Below, piece by piece: positions 18,812 through 27,005 of a stretch of 64,000 bases of DNA. Positions within the stretch are counted from its first letter, which is position 1; each line of letters opens with the position of its first letter. The notes beneath the pieces are model-generated. The model was not told the origin of the DNA and ran no database searches. It worked only from the letters and a program-made list of their open reading frames with translations. Origin of the DNA: Dyadobacter sp. 50-39. Its GTDB lineage: Bacteria > Bacteroidota > Bacteroidia > Cytophagales > Spirosomataceae. The translations under genes and the position numbers were made by a program. The DNA lies in contig MKSR01000029.1 in the NCBI GenBank assembly GCA_001898145.1, positions 62,001 to 126,000 on the forward strand, in the 5' to 3' direction.

Positions 18812-19982
18812 GCAGGCATTGACCTCGGGTAAGCGCATGGCGCTCGCGACGGTCGTGCACGTGGAGGGCTCGTCTTACAGGCGCCCAGGCGCACGGATGC
18901 TCGTAACCGACGACGGCCAGCTTACAGGCGCGATAAGCGGTGGCTGCCTGGAAGGTGATGCCCTGCGAAAAGCACTACTGGCCATTTCCCAACAGAAAAA
19001 CAAGCTGGTAACTTACGATACGACGGATGAAAACGACACTACGCTCGGCGTTCAGCTCGGGTGCAATGGAATCGTGCACATTCTTTTTGAACCTATTAAA
19101 ACCGATGACGCCGAAAATCCGGTAGAGCTGCTGAAAAAAGTGACAGCCAAACGGCAAAATGCGGTATTGGTAACGCTCTTTTCGCTGCATTCCCGCACCG
19201 GCGCGCAGCCTGGCACCTGTTTCCTGCATTTGCAGAGCGACGACCAGGTTACCTGCAACTGTACCGAACCAGCCATGCACGATCGGCTGCTTGCGGAAAC
19301 GCAGACCGCCTACCTCCGAAACGATTCGTTTTTCAAGGCATTCGAAAGCGTTTCGCTAACCGGCTTCGTCGAATATTTCAATACCCCTCCTTCCATTGTC
19401 ATCGCCGGAGCAGGTAATGACACCATTCCGCTGACCGAAATGGCGGGTGTACTGGGCTGGGACGTGACCGTGGTCGATGGCCGCGCCGGACATGCTACCC
19501 GCCAGCGGTTTCCCAAGGCTGGAAAAGTGCTGGTATCGCGTGCAGACGACGTTTTGAAGCACATTGTCGTGGATGAGCGGACTTTTGTGCTACTCATGAC
19601 CCACAACTACAATTATGACCTCGCACTGCTGAAACAGCTGCTTACTGTGGATGCTTGCCGGTATGTGGGTGCATTAGGACCGAAGAAGAAGCTCGAACGC
19701 ATGTACTCGGAGCTGGAAAATGAGGGAATGGCGATTACCGACGCCCAAAAAGCAAAGGTATTCGGACCGGTAGGGCTCGATATCGGCGCGGAGACTTCTG
19801 AGGAAATTGCATTGGCGGTACTGTCGGAAATTAAGGCCGTACTGAGCGGCCGCACCGGCCTTTCGCTCCGTGAAAAACTTGAACCGATCCATAACCGGTC
19901 CCATCAGCATGTGGATTACACCCGTGATGAGAAAGAAGATTTCCTTTGTGCCGTTCAGACTACATTAACGGAGCGGGCATGA
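18777..19982 (+). CDS. XdhC/CoxI family molybdenum-hydroxylase maturation protein
   Basis: 401 residues in two domains. The N-terminal XdhC/CoxI domain shows GSSYRRPGARM near residue 31 and GAISGGCLEGD near 50. The C-terminal Rossmann-like domain shows VIAGAGNDTIPL near 210 and the THNYNYD segment near 276. XdhC binds the molybdenum cofactor and helps its sulfuration and insertion into xanthine dehydrogenase-type enzymes. The reading frame begins inside the cysteine desulfurase gene (35-base overlap) and its stop overlaps the start of the MocA-like gene by four bases. Confidence 0.9.
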   Translation: MKEITDIIRSYEQALTSGKRMALATVVHVEGSSYRRPGARMLVTDDGQLTGAISGGCLEGDALRKALLAISQQKNKLVTYDTTDENDTTLGVQLGCNGIVHILFEPIKTDDAENPVELLKKVTAKRQNAVLVTLFSLHSRTGAQPGTCFLHLQSDDQVTCNCTEPAMHDRLLAETQTAYLRNDSFFKAFESVSLTGFVEYFNTPPSIVIAGAGNDTIPLTEMAGVLGWDVTVVDGRAGHATRQRFPKAGKVLVSRADDVLKHIVVDERTFVLLMTHNYNYDLALLKQLLTVDACRYVGALGPKKKLERMYSELENEGMAITDAQKAKVFGPVGLDIGAETSEEIALAVLSEIKAVLSGRTGLSLREKLEPIHNRSHQHVDYTRDEKEDFLCAVQTTLTERA

Positions 19983-20578
19983 TAGCTGACGAATATGGCA
20001 TTATTATCCTCGCCGCCGGCAATTCTTCACGGCTCGGCGAACCGAAGCAGCTACTGCCATTTCGAGGAAAGAGCCTGATCCGCCATATCTGCGGCTCAGC
20101 GCTGGAAGTTGCCGGCGATCAGGTGATTGTCGTAACCGGTTCCAATGCGCAGCTGATTGAGCGGGAACTGGAAGGCCTGCCGTGCCGCTTCGCGTTCAAT
20201 CCCGACTGGCAGGAAGGGATGTCGGCTTCCATCAAAACCGGTATTCATGTGTTGCAATCGTTCAATCCGCAGGTCAAAGGATGCATTCTGGCCGTCAGCG
20301 ACCAGCCATTTGTCTCTGCGGGAATTTTCAATGCATTGATTCAATCTTTTGAAACCGAAGGAAAACCCATCGTAGCGTCTCAATACAGCGGGTCGCTGGG
20401 CACACCCGCATTTTTCGCTGCTTCCTACTTCCCTGCCCTGCTCCAACTTACCGGTGCCGAAGGGGCTAAAAAACTGTTCAATCGCTATGCAAATGACGTT
20501 TCGTCTTACCCATTTCCGCAAGGCAGCATCGATATCGACACCCGGGAAGACTATAAGCGGCTGATATCCGGCAGCTAA
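19979..20578 (+). CDS. MocA/MobA-like molybdopterin nucleotidyltransferase
   Basis: 199 residues. The nucleotide-binding signature ILAAGNSSRLGEPKQLL sits close to the N-terminus, and SDQPF near residue 107 is the metal-binding motif. This is the NTP_transf_3 fold of MocA and MobA, which add CMP or GMP to molybdopterin. The MocA type (cytidylyltransferase) fits an XdhC neighbour best. The start at 19979 makes an ATGA overlap with xdhC. An upstream ATG in frame is possible but would lie deeper inside xdhC. Last gene of the three-gene maturation operon. Confidence 0.88.
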   Translation: MIADEYGIIILAAGNSSRLGEPKQLLPFRGKSLIRHICGSALEVAGDQVIVVTGSNAQLIERELEGLPCRFAFNPDWQEGMSASIKTGIHVLQSFNPQVKGCILAVSDQPFVSAGIFNALIQSFETEGKPIVASQYSGSLGTPAFFAASYFPALLQLTGAEGAKKLFNRYANDVSSYPFPQGSIDIDTREDYKRLISGS

Positions 20579-20627
20579 GCATCGCCATCTCTTTCAGGTC
20601 CTTTGAAAATTAATTTTCGCTCCCCTA

Positions 20628-20657
20628 TTGCGAATGTAAAATCATCATCTACATTTG
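20628..20657 (+). promoter_or_regulatory. Promoter of the GntR/ABC operon
   Basis: TTG, a 19-base spacer and TACATTTG match the Bacteroidota promoter in full. Transcription would start near 20663, inside the inverted repeat that follows. Confidence 0.7.
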
Positions 20658-20658
20658 C

Positions 20659-20682
20659 AGTGTACTATTTCACTAATACACT
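20659..20682 (+). promoter_or_regulatory. Probable GntR (YtrA-type) operator
   Basis: The inverted repeat AGTGTACTA, six bases, TAATACACT matches in 8 of 9 positions. It covers the expected transcript start, where bound repressor would block RNA polymerase. AGTGTA/TACACT half sites are typical of YtrA-type GntR regulators, and such a regulator is encoded in the same operon. Confidence 0.65.
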
Positions 20683-20696
20683 AAAACAATTGAGCC

Positions 20697-21533
20697 ATGA
20701 TCCACCTTAACCAGGTTTCTTTTGGGTACGGAAAGCGTAAGAAATTGTTTGAAAACCTCGACCTGCACCTCGACGCGGGCCATATCTACGGGCTTCTCGG
20801 GAAGAATGGTGCGGGGAAGTCTAGTTTGCTGCGCAATATGGCGGGACTGCTCTTCCCCACCGACGGGCGTATTGAAGTAGCCGGCTTCGAGCCCCGCAAA
20901 CGGCAGCCCGCTTTTTTGCAGGACATTTTCTTCCTGCCCGAGGAAATTTACCTCCCTCCCGTAACGGTTGACAAGTACCTGAGCCTTATGGCCCCTTTTT
21001 ACCCAAAGTTCGACGAGCAGCTATTCCGGGCCTACATCGCGGAACTCGACATTCCGGAAGGCAACAAGCTGACGGGCATGTCGTACGGCCAGAAAAAAAA
21101 GGTACTGATCGCCTTCGCATTGGCGACCAACACCCGCGTGCTGATCATGGACGAACCTACCAATGGACTCGATATCCCATCCAAAAGCCAGTTTCGCAGA
21201 TTAGTATCCTCAGCGCTGGACAAACACCGGCTCATTCTGATCTCCACGCACCAGGTACGTGACCTGGACAACCTCATCGATGCCATTATCATCCTCGAAG
21301 ACAGCAAGATACTTATCCAACACAGTCTCGAAACCGTCGCGGAGCGCCTGTATTTCGGCGAGCTGCCGAGCATCGAGCTGGACGAGCGCGTGATTTATTC
21401 AGAGCCATCGTTACGCGGGTACAAAGCCGTGTTCGAAAATTCGACGCAGGAAGATAGCCGTGTGGATTTAGAGTATTTGTTTAATGCGGTATTGGAAAAC
21501 CCAGGCCGTATCCGCCAAATATTCGCCTATTAG
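20697..21533 (+). CDS. ABC transporter ATP-binding protein (YtrB-like)
   Basis: 278 residues. Walker A is GLLGKNGAGKSSLL near residue 32, the signature is MSYGQKKK near 128, Walker B is RVLIMDEPTNGLD near 150, and the switch histidine is in LISTHQV. It energises a two-component exporter-like or envelope-stress ABC system of the YtrBC kind. First gene of the operon, 14 bases after the operator. It is followed after two bases by a 34-codon ORF and then by the permease gene. Confidence 0.9.
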   Translation: MIHLNQVSFGYGKRKKLFENLDLHLDAGHIYGLLGKNGAGKSSLLRNMAGLLFPTDGRIEVAGFEPRKRQPAFLQDIFFLPEEIYLPPVTVDKYLSLMAPFYPKFDEQLFRAYIAELDIPEGNKLTGMSYGQKKKVLIAFALATNTRVLIMDEPTNGLDIPSKSQFRRLVSSALDKHRLILISTHQVRDLDNLIDAIIILEDSKILIQHSLETVAERLYFGELPSIELDERVIYSEPSLRGYKAVFENSTQEDSRVDLEYLFNAVLENPGRIRQIFAY

Positions 21534-21535
21534 CC

Positions 21536-21640
21536 ATGAAAATTATCATCATCCTGCTGATTGCGTTAGCAGCGGCAACGCTTCGGTACATTCCGCCATT
21601 CCTAGTCCCAGCCCTTTTGTCCCCCATCGCTATCCTATGA
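21536..21640 (+). CDS. 34-residue hydrophobic small protein between ABC genes
   Basis: The frame starts two bases after the ATPase stop, and its TGA overlaps the permease ATG as ATGA. It encodes a hydrophobic helix (MKIIIILLIALAAATL, then RYIPP and another apolar stretch). The exact fit between two genes is what supports it. It could be a small membrane subunit of the transporter, or only a coupling frame that carries ribosomes to the permease start. It is easily missed because of its length. Confidence 0.55.
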   Translation: MKIIIILLIALAAATLRYIPPFLVPALLSPIAIL

Positions 21641-22449
21641 ACCAGACATTCGACATTCACCGCTTCGTGCTCATGCTGCGATTCGACGCCGCCGAGAAAG
21701 GCCGAAACTACCTGATGATGGCAGGCGTACTCGTTTTTTGCATCCTGGCAATGACGCTACCCATCACGCAAACCAGCGAACCCAGCGAATTCCTCAGAAT
21801 CCTGCATTTCGGGGCATTGTTTATGATTACGCTTTTTGGCGCAAGCCTTTTTACCAGCACGGCTTTCTCGCAGTATTCCGACCAGAGTAACGGCATCGCG
21901 GCACTCATGATCCCGGCGTCGCGTCTGGAAAAGTATTTCAGTTCGTTATTGCTTAATCTGGCGTTCGTCATTCCGTTCCTGATCTTCTTTTGGCAACTTC
22001 ATTACTGGACCATCGACTTCGCGAATACCTTGCTCCCTACCGGCGGTGGCAGCTATGCTTACATTCCCAAGGACTTGTTTGAGTATACCACTTGCTCTTA
22101 CATAGTCATTCAGGCTTCCATATTCCTCGGTTCAATCTATTTCAAAAAGTTTGCTTATATCAAAACCGCCGTTGTAGCTATCGCATTCGGCTCTCTGCTA
22201 TCCTATTTCAACTATTCAATGGCCATAAAATTCGCTTCCAAACCAAGCAAATTTCTGGCATACCCGCTATCCGGCTGGAAAGTATGGTTCTATACCGAAG
22301 AAGGGATGGAAAGGCCGAAGTACTTTGCCGGTTTTTATCACATCCAATTTTCTGAAACCATGGAGTACGCAGCACAGGGATTTGCGGTATGGCTTGCTAT
22401 CATGCTGTGGATTTGCGCCTACTATCAGATGAAGGAGCGGGAAATTTAA
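21637..22449 (+). CDS. ABC transporter permease-like membrane protein
   Basis: 270 residues with about six membrane helices (for example near residues 27-45, 60-78, 102-120, 152-170, 180-196 and 245-263). The start MNQTFDIHRF was chosen because it overlaps the small upstream ORF as ATGA. The longer frame upstream lies over the ATPase and small-ORF sequence. Position between an ATPase and a GntR regulator identifies it as the membrane partner. What it moves is unknown. Relatives in Gram-positive bacteria answer to cell-wall antibiotics, but this cannot be carried over directly. Confidence 0.8.
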   Translation: MNQTFDIHRFVLMLRFDAAEKGRNYLMMAGVLVFCILAMTLPITQTSEPSEFLRILHFGALFMITLFGASLFTSTAFSQYSDQSNGIAALMIPASRLEKYFSSLLLNLAFVIPFLIFFWQLHYWTIDFANTLLPTGGGSYAYIPKDLFEYTTCSYIVIQASIFLGSIYFKKFAYIKTAVVAIAFGSLLSYFNYSMAIKFASKPSKFLAYPLSGWKVWFYTEEGMERPKYFAGFYHIQFSETMEYAAQGFAVWLAIMLWICAYYQMKEREI

Positions 22450-22461
22450 CTAGCACCAATT

Positions 22462-22842
22462 ATGGAATTTAAAGATAAACAAGCCATTTACCTGCAAATC
22501 GCCGATTACATCTGCGAGCAGATTCTACTGGGTAAATGGCCGCCCGGTGAGCGCATTCCTTCGGTACGTGACCTCGCTTCGATGATGGAAGTGAATCCGA
22601 ATACAGTGATGCGGACTTATGACTTTCTTCAAAACAAAGAAATCATATTTAACAAACGCGGCATTGGTTACTCGGCCGATGAACAGGCGAATGGCAAAAT
22701 CCTCGCATACCGTAAGGAACGCTTCCTGACTACTGAACTGCCCGAGGTTTTCAAGAACCTATATTTACTCGACATTGGTATCGATGAGCTGCACAGCCTC
22801 TACCAGAAATTCATTGAAGAAATGTACCCGTTAACCAAATAG
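22462..22842 (+). CDS. GntR-family regulator, YtrA subfamily
   Basis: 126 residues: a winged helix-turn-helix at about 10-75 (GERIPSVRDLASMMEVNPNT is the recognition region) and a short C-terminal helical part. This small effector domain is the YtrA type, usually found with ABC transporter genes. It is likely to repress its own operon through the inverted repeat that overlaps the start point. Twelve bases separate it from the permease gene and two from the next gene. Confidence 0.9.
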   Translation: MEFKDKQAIYLQIADYICEQILLGKWPPGERIPSVRDLASMMEVNPNTVMRTYDFLQNKEIIFNKRGIGYSADEQANGKILAYRKERFLTTELPEVFKNLYLLDIGIDELHSLYQKFIEEMYPLTK

Positions 22843-22844
22843 CC

Positions 22845-23540
22845 ATGAAAACCAGCAACATCCTGTTAGCAATTACATTATCGGTGTTCTTTGTGGTGAC
22901 ATTGTCATCCAACTTCGTATTGAAAAAGCAGTTTGAGAAAATAGATAAGGACGACAAATATTACGGATTTTCGAAACATCAGGTAGGGGCATTCAAGTAC
23001 CTGCATTTGAAAGGAAACGGATTTGCATTAACTGAAATACAGCAGGGTCCGACAGCGGAAATCCGGATGATCACCCTACCCCAATACCTGGAATGGGTGC
23101 ATTCCGGTGATACTTTGGTAGTTACCTACAAACCCGACTGGAAACCGGGCTATCAGTCACGCGACGCATTTGGTTCGCTACCTTCGATTTACATTATTGC
23201 TCCAAAACTGGAAGGCATTGTTTCGGACAGTATCCGCACAAAAATACAGGGTTACAAATTCGGAGATCTGGTCCTGGAACAGAAAGGTAATTCTGTAATG
23301 CTCTCCAACTCCACCGTCCGCAACTTCAAAGCCACCATTTCCCGCAGTGGTTATGTGCTGCTGAACCCGCAAAGCCGCATTGAAACGGCAGACATCGACA
23401 TCCGCGACAACAGCACCTTTAACGCGGAAAAAGATATTTTCGGGGATATCAACACGCTGATCGACAGCTCTGCCTACATCAGCTTGCCGGGCAGTATGCT
23501 CAAAAAAATCATGAAGCAAAACAAAATAACCCCGAGGTAA
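22845..23540 (+). CDS. DUF2807-like (GIN domain) periplasmic protein
   Basis: 231 residues: one N-terminal membrane helix (ILLAITLSVFFVVTLSSNFV), then a beta-rich part with repeated short strands (for example SVMLSNSTVRNFKATISRSG). This resembles the GIN/DUF2807 beta-helix domain found in many Bacteroidota envelope proteins. Two bases separate it from the GntR gene, so it is the last gene of the ABC operon and shares its control. An imperfect hairpin around AACCCC/GGGGTT follows without a clear T tract. Confidence 0.7.
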   Translation: MKTSNILLAITLSVFFVVTLSSNFVLKKQFEKIDKDDKYYGFSKHQVGAFKYLHLKGNGFALTEIQQGPTAEIRMITLPQYLEWVHSGDTLVVTYKPDWKPGYQSRDAFGSLPSIYIIAPKLEGIVSDSIRTKIQGYKFGDLVLEQKGNSVMLSNSTVRNFKATISRSGYVLLNPQSRIETADIDIRDNSTFNAEKDIFGDINTLIDSSAYISLPGSMLKKIMKQNKITPR

Positions 23541-23575
23541 TCCCCGGGGTTCTGATAAGTTAATTCAATGAAGCA

Positions 23576-24409
23576 CTACTTAATCCCCAGCATTAAACTC
23601 GTGCTCCCGCCTGCATTCGTCGTCGGCAGTATACCGTTCCATTTGGCGACCCATTCCTGCTGGATCAGCAATGGTGTCAATGTCTTTTGTCTCAACTGGT
23701 TGGCCTCTGCTTCTGCCCTGGCTTTGATCAATGTGGCCTTCGCCTGCCCTTCTGCTCGGGCGATGAGTACTTTGGCTTCGGCTTCCGCTTGTTTTGCCTG
23801 GTTTTCCGCTTTCAGACGGGCCTGTATGGACGTATTCTTCTCGTCGATCATCTGGCGTAACGATGGCGGCGGGGTGATGGCCGAAGTAAGCTGATCGTAA
23901 ATGAAACCGTCTTTGCCCAGGGTCTTCGTCAATACATTTTGCACCCGGTCTTCGAATACTTCCCGGTTGGACATTACGCTATCCGATGTGAACGAGTTGG
24001 CGACAATGCGGTAGGCATCATAGATTGTATTTTTCATAAAACCCTGCTGGATTTCCCCTAACGGTCGTCTGTATTGGCGGTAAATCTGCGGTACCTTGTC
24101 GGGGTTGATGTGATAGTTCAATTTCGGGTCTACCTTGAACTCGGCGGCGTCTTTGGTAGTGATCACAAAAGAGTCGTAGTCGACACTTTGCGTGTAGGTT
24201 GGAAACTCGATGATCTTCGTAGTCCACGCATTATACCACACCCGGCCGGTGACCATGGTAATATTGTCGACGCCCTTATCGCTACCGTAGAGGTTAATAC
24301 GGATACCAACGTTACCCGCATCGATATTTTCGAACGAAAACGGCTGTATCGCCAGGGCCATGATAAGTACGATGAAAGTTACAATTCCGATAATAATTTT
24401 CTTGGTCAT
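23576..24409 (-). CDS. Prohibitin/SPFH-family membrane protein
   Basis: 277 residues. One N-terminal membrane helix (IIIGIVTFIVLIMALAI) is followed by a band 7 (SPFH) domain to about residue 190, then an alanine- and glutamate-rich coiled coil (AENQAKQAEAEAKVLIARAE and on). Prohibitin-like proteins form large rings in the membrane and act with proteases and membrane microdomains. Preceded closely by a small membrane gene on the same strand, which is probably its partner. Confidence 0.88.
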   Translation of the reverse strand: MTKKIIIGIVTFIVLIMALAIQPFSFENIDAGNVGIRINLYGSDKGVDNITMVTGRVWYNAWTTKIIEFPTYTQSVDYDSFVITTKDAAEFKVDPKLNYHINPDKVPQIYRQYRRPLGEIQQGFMKNTIYDAYRIVANSFTSDSVMSNREVFEDRVQNVLTKTLGKDGFIYDQLTSAITPPPSLRQMIDEKNTSIQARLKAENQAKQAEAEAKVLIARAEGQAKATLIKARAEAEANQLRQKTLTPLLIQQEWVAKWNGILPTTNAGGSTSLMLGIK

Positions 24410-24415
24410 ATTCGA

Positions 24416-24592
24416 TTACAGTTTAGATTTTAATTGGTTTATAAATTGGCCCAGAACGACATACAGGACGTAAAGCGCCAGTCCGATGATGGCCAGACCC
24501 GCAAAAACGAGCCAGTCAGACTGTGCATTGACGAGCCGCAGCGCGTAGGTTACTACGATGATAACTGCGGCGATTTTCAGAATGTGTATCAT
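24416..24592 (-). CDS. 58-residue membrane protein before the prohibitin-like gene
   Basis: Two hydrophobic helices (ILKIAAVIIVVTYALRLV and LVFAGLAIIGLALYVLYVVL) with a short polar turn and a lysine end. The start MIHILKI was chosen because the longer frame upstream is not membrane-like and lies over a noncoding hairpin. Six bases separate it from the SPFH gene, so they are co-transcribed. Family not recognised. Confidence 0.6.
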   Translation of the reverse strand: MIHILKIAAVIIVVTYALRLVNAQSDWLVFAGLAIIGLALYVLYVVLGQFINQLKSKL

Positions 24593-24705
24593 GTGAGAGA
24601 GGTTTGTTTTGCGTAAAATTAACACGCGGGCGGATGAGCAACCGTTAGATTTTATCCAATGGTGCAGCGGATTGTTGAACGCTTCAAAAACCCTATAAAC
24701 AGCAC

Positions 24706-24733
24706 GAAGCGCGCCGGCATACCGACGCGCTTC
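24706..24733 (-). terminator. Hairpin after the pentose phosphate operon
   Basis: A GC-rich stem GAAGCGCG-CCGG/CCG-CGCGCTTC with one mismatch and a four-base loop, 29 bases after pgl. It lacks a T tract, so it may be a Rho-dependent or RNA-stabilising end rather than an intrinsic terminator. Confidence 0.45.
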
Positions 24734-24761
24734 GCAGCATTTAAAACCAATAATGGAGATT

Positions 24762-25481
24762 TTACAGCAATGCAGCCGCGGCTTCGTCCACAAACCAATG
24801 CAGTTGCCCTTTTACAGGTTGAATGATTTGAGAAGGATAAAGATCAATGTTCTTTTCTCCTTTCAAAACCTGCTTTAGAACCTCGGCTTTACCAGCGCCG
24901 GCAGCCAGGAAAGCTACGCAAGCGGCATCATTCACAACCGGCGCCGTGAGGGTAATGCGATACATGTCCTGGGCTTGCAGGAAAAACGAGGTGGCAAGCG
25001 CATTCTGCTCGTGGATCACTTCCGTCCCCGGAAACAGCGACAGTGTATGGCCATCATCCCCCATGCCCAGCAATACGAAATCAAAAGTAGTCTCAGAGCC
25101 TTCAAAATAGGTTTTCACTATTTTTTCGTACTCCGCCGCCGATTCTTCAGGTGAAATGTCCGTGCGCATGATGTGGATGTTTTCAGCCTTTACAGGCACT
25201 TTATCCAGCAATTCATCATAACACATTTTAGCATTGTTCCTCGAATCCTCAAACGGAACGGCGCGCTCGTCGCCCCAGAAAAAATGAAGTTTTTCCCAGG
25301 GAATCGACTCTTTATAAGGCGATTCCGCCAGCAATGCATACAATGCCTTCGGCGTACTTCCGCCCGACAATACGAACGTGAAGCGGTCCTGTTTTGCAAG
25401 CACTTGCTGAATGTAGTTGTTAATCCATTCAGCAAGGCTGGCACTTAATGCTTTGGTATCCTTCTCGATATGCAACTCCAT
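24762..25481 (-). CDS. pgl: 6-phosphogluconolactonase
   Basis: 239 residues of the DevB/SOL type. FVLSGGSTPKALYALLA near the N-terminus binds the sugar phosphate, followed by HFFWGDERAVP near residue 67, LLGMGDDGHTLSLFPG near 135, and AAGAGKAEVLK near the C-terminus. It hydrolyses 6-phosphogluconolactone to 6-phosphogluconate. It starts three bases after zwf ends, so the order gnd-zwf-pgl forms one operon for the oxidative pentose phosphate branch and NADPH supply. Confidence 0.94.
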   Translation of the reverse strand: MELHIEKDTKALSASLAEWINNYIQQVLAKQDRFTFVLSGGSTPKALYALLAESPYKESIPWEKLHFFWGDERAVPFEDSRNNAKMCYDELLDKVPVKAENIHIMRTDISPEESAAEYEKIVKTYFEGSETTFDFVLLGMGDDGHTLSLFPGTEVIHEQNALATSFFLQAQDMYRITLTAPVVNDAACVAFLAAGAGKAEVLKQVLKGEKNIDLYPSQIIQPVKGQLHWFVDEAAAALL

Positions 25482-25484
25482 AGC

Positions 25485-26993
25485 TTACGGGGTTGGAGGC
25501 AGATTGAGCCAGGTATGTCCGTCGCGGGCGATGAGTGCATCGGCAGCGTCCGGGCCCCAAGAGTCGGGTGCATAATTCGGGAAGTCCTGCGGTGGGCGGT
25601 TTTCCCATGCTTCGAGGATCGGCATGATCACTCTCCACGCGGCATCCACCTGATCGTTACGCATGAACAGCGTCGCGTCGCCTTCCATCACATCGAGCAG
25701 CAATGTCTCGTACGCCTCGGGAGCGTGCTCGCCTGCTACCGCATCGTAATCGAAAGTCATATCCACCGGATCGAGCATCATCGTCTGCCCCGGGCGTTTG
25801 GCCTGGAAGCGGATGCTGATGTCCATATTCGGTTGAATGCTGATCGTCAGACGGTTGGAGCGCCAGGTTTCAGCAGACTCAGGCGGGAATGCATAATGCG
25901 GTGCCTGTTTGAAATGCAATGTAATGTGGGTCGCTTTCTGGTTCAGGTATTTACCTGTACGAACGTAGAAAGGAACTCCCTGCCAGCGCCAGTTGTCGAT
26001 ATAGAACTTCACCGCCGCGAACGTATCGATGTTCGATTGCGGGTTCACGCCTTCCTCCTGGCGGTAACCGACTACTTTCTCGCCTTTTTTCCAGCCACCC
26101 GAATATTGACCGCGAACGGCGAAATCGTGCACCTGTTCTTTGGTAATGCGGCGGATCGCATTCAGCACATCCACTTTTTTGTTACGGATCTCGTTGGCAT
26201 CGAACGATACCGGCGGCTCCATAGCGATCATACACAGGATTTGCAGGATGTGGTTCTGCACCATGTCGCGCAATGCGCCTGCGTGCTCGAAGTAGCCTCC
26301 GCGGCCTTCCAGACCTACCGCTTCGGCAGCTGTGATCTGGATGTGGTCGATGTAATTCCGGTTCCAGAGCGGCTCAAACAGTGCATTGGCAAAGCGCAAT
26401 GCAAGGATATTCTGAACGGTTTCTTTGCCGAGGTAGTGATCAATGCGGAAGATCTGCTCTTCTGCGAACATGCTCGAAAGCAGCAGGTTCAGCTCGTGAG
26501 CACTTTCCAGATCGTGACCGAAAGGTTTCTCCACTACAATGCGGGTAGTGCTTTTCTCCCCGCAGATTTGCAATGCACCCAGTTTTTGGGCAATGGAAGG
26601 AACGAGCTGGGGGGCTACGGCGAGGTAGAATATGACATTGGGATGAACACCCCATTCTTCTTCTTTTTCTTTGACAAGGTCGGTGATCTTGTGGTACGCT
26701 GCAGCGTCGTCGCCGTCCATTTGCAGGTAGGAAACGTGCTGCGTAAACTCCGTCCAGTGTCCGTTTTGTTTGCCCTTGCGGCGCGAGAATTTAGTTACGC
26801 CGTCGAGCAGGTGCTCATGGTATTTTTCATTGGAATAATCACTCCGGCCAATACCCGCGATCGCAAACTGATCGGGCATCCAATTGTCCAGAAACAAGTT
26901 ATAGAGAGCGGGTGTGAGCTTCCGATAGTTGAGGTCACCGCTTCCTCCGAAAATAAATACGACCGAGGCAGGGGGACGTTTATTGGTTTGCAT
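25485..26993 (-). CDS. zwf: Glucose-6-phosphate 1-dehydrogenase
   Basis: 502 residues. The dinucleotide fold begins VVFIFGGSGDLNYRKLTPAL; the active-site motif RIDHYLGKETVQN near residue 184 carries the catalytic histidine. The length and remaining domain are as in other bacterial enzymes. It makes 6-phosphogluconolactone and NADPH from glucose 6-phosphate. Twelve bases separate it from gnd upstream and three from pgl downstream. Confidence 0.96.
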   Translation of the reverse strand: MQTNKRPPASVVFIFGGSGDLNYRKLTPALYNLFLDNWMPDQFAIAGIGRSDYSNEKYHEHLLDGVTKFSRRKGKQNGHWTEFTQHVSYLQMDGDDAAAYHKITDLVKEKEEEWGVHPNVIFYLAVAPQLVPSIAQKLGALQICGEKSTTRIVVEKPFGHDLESAHELNLLLSSMFAEEQIFRIDHYLGKETVQNILALRFANALFEPLWNRNYIDHIQITAAEAVGLEGRGGYFEHAGALRDMVQNHILQILCMIAMEPPVSFDANEIRNKKVDVLNAIRRITKEQVHDFAVRGQYSGGWKKGEKVVGYRQEEGVNPQSNIDTFAAVKFYIDNWRWQGVPFYVRTGKYLNQKATHITLHFKQAPHYAFPPESAETWRSNRLTISIQPNMDISIRFQAKRPGQTMMLDPVDMTFDYDAVAGEHAPEAYETLLLDVMEGDATLFMRNDQVDAAWRVIMPILEAWENRPPQDFPNYAPDSWGPDAADALIARDGHTWLNLPPTP

Positions 26994-27005
26994 AAAATTT
27001 CTGAT

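Noticed and set aside
24593-24793. Upstream extension of the 58-residue membrane protein
   Set aside because: It crosses the hairpin after pgl and encodes a cysteine- and arginine-rich non-membrane stretch.
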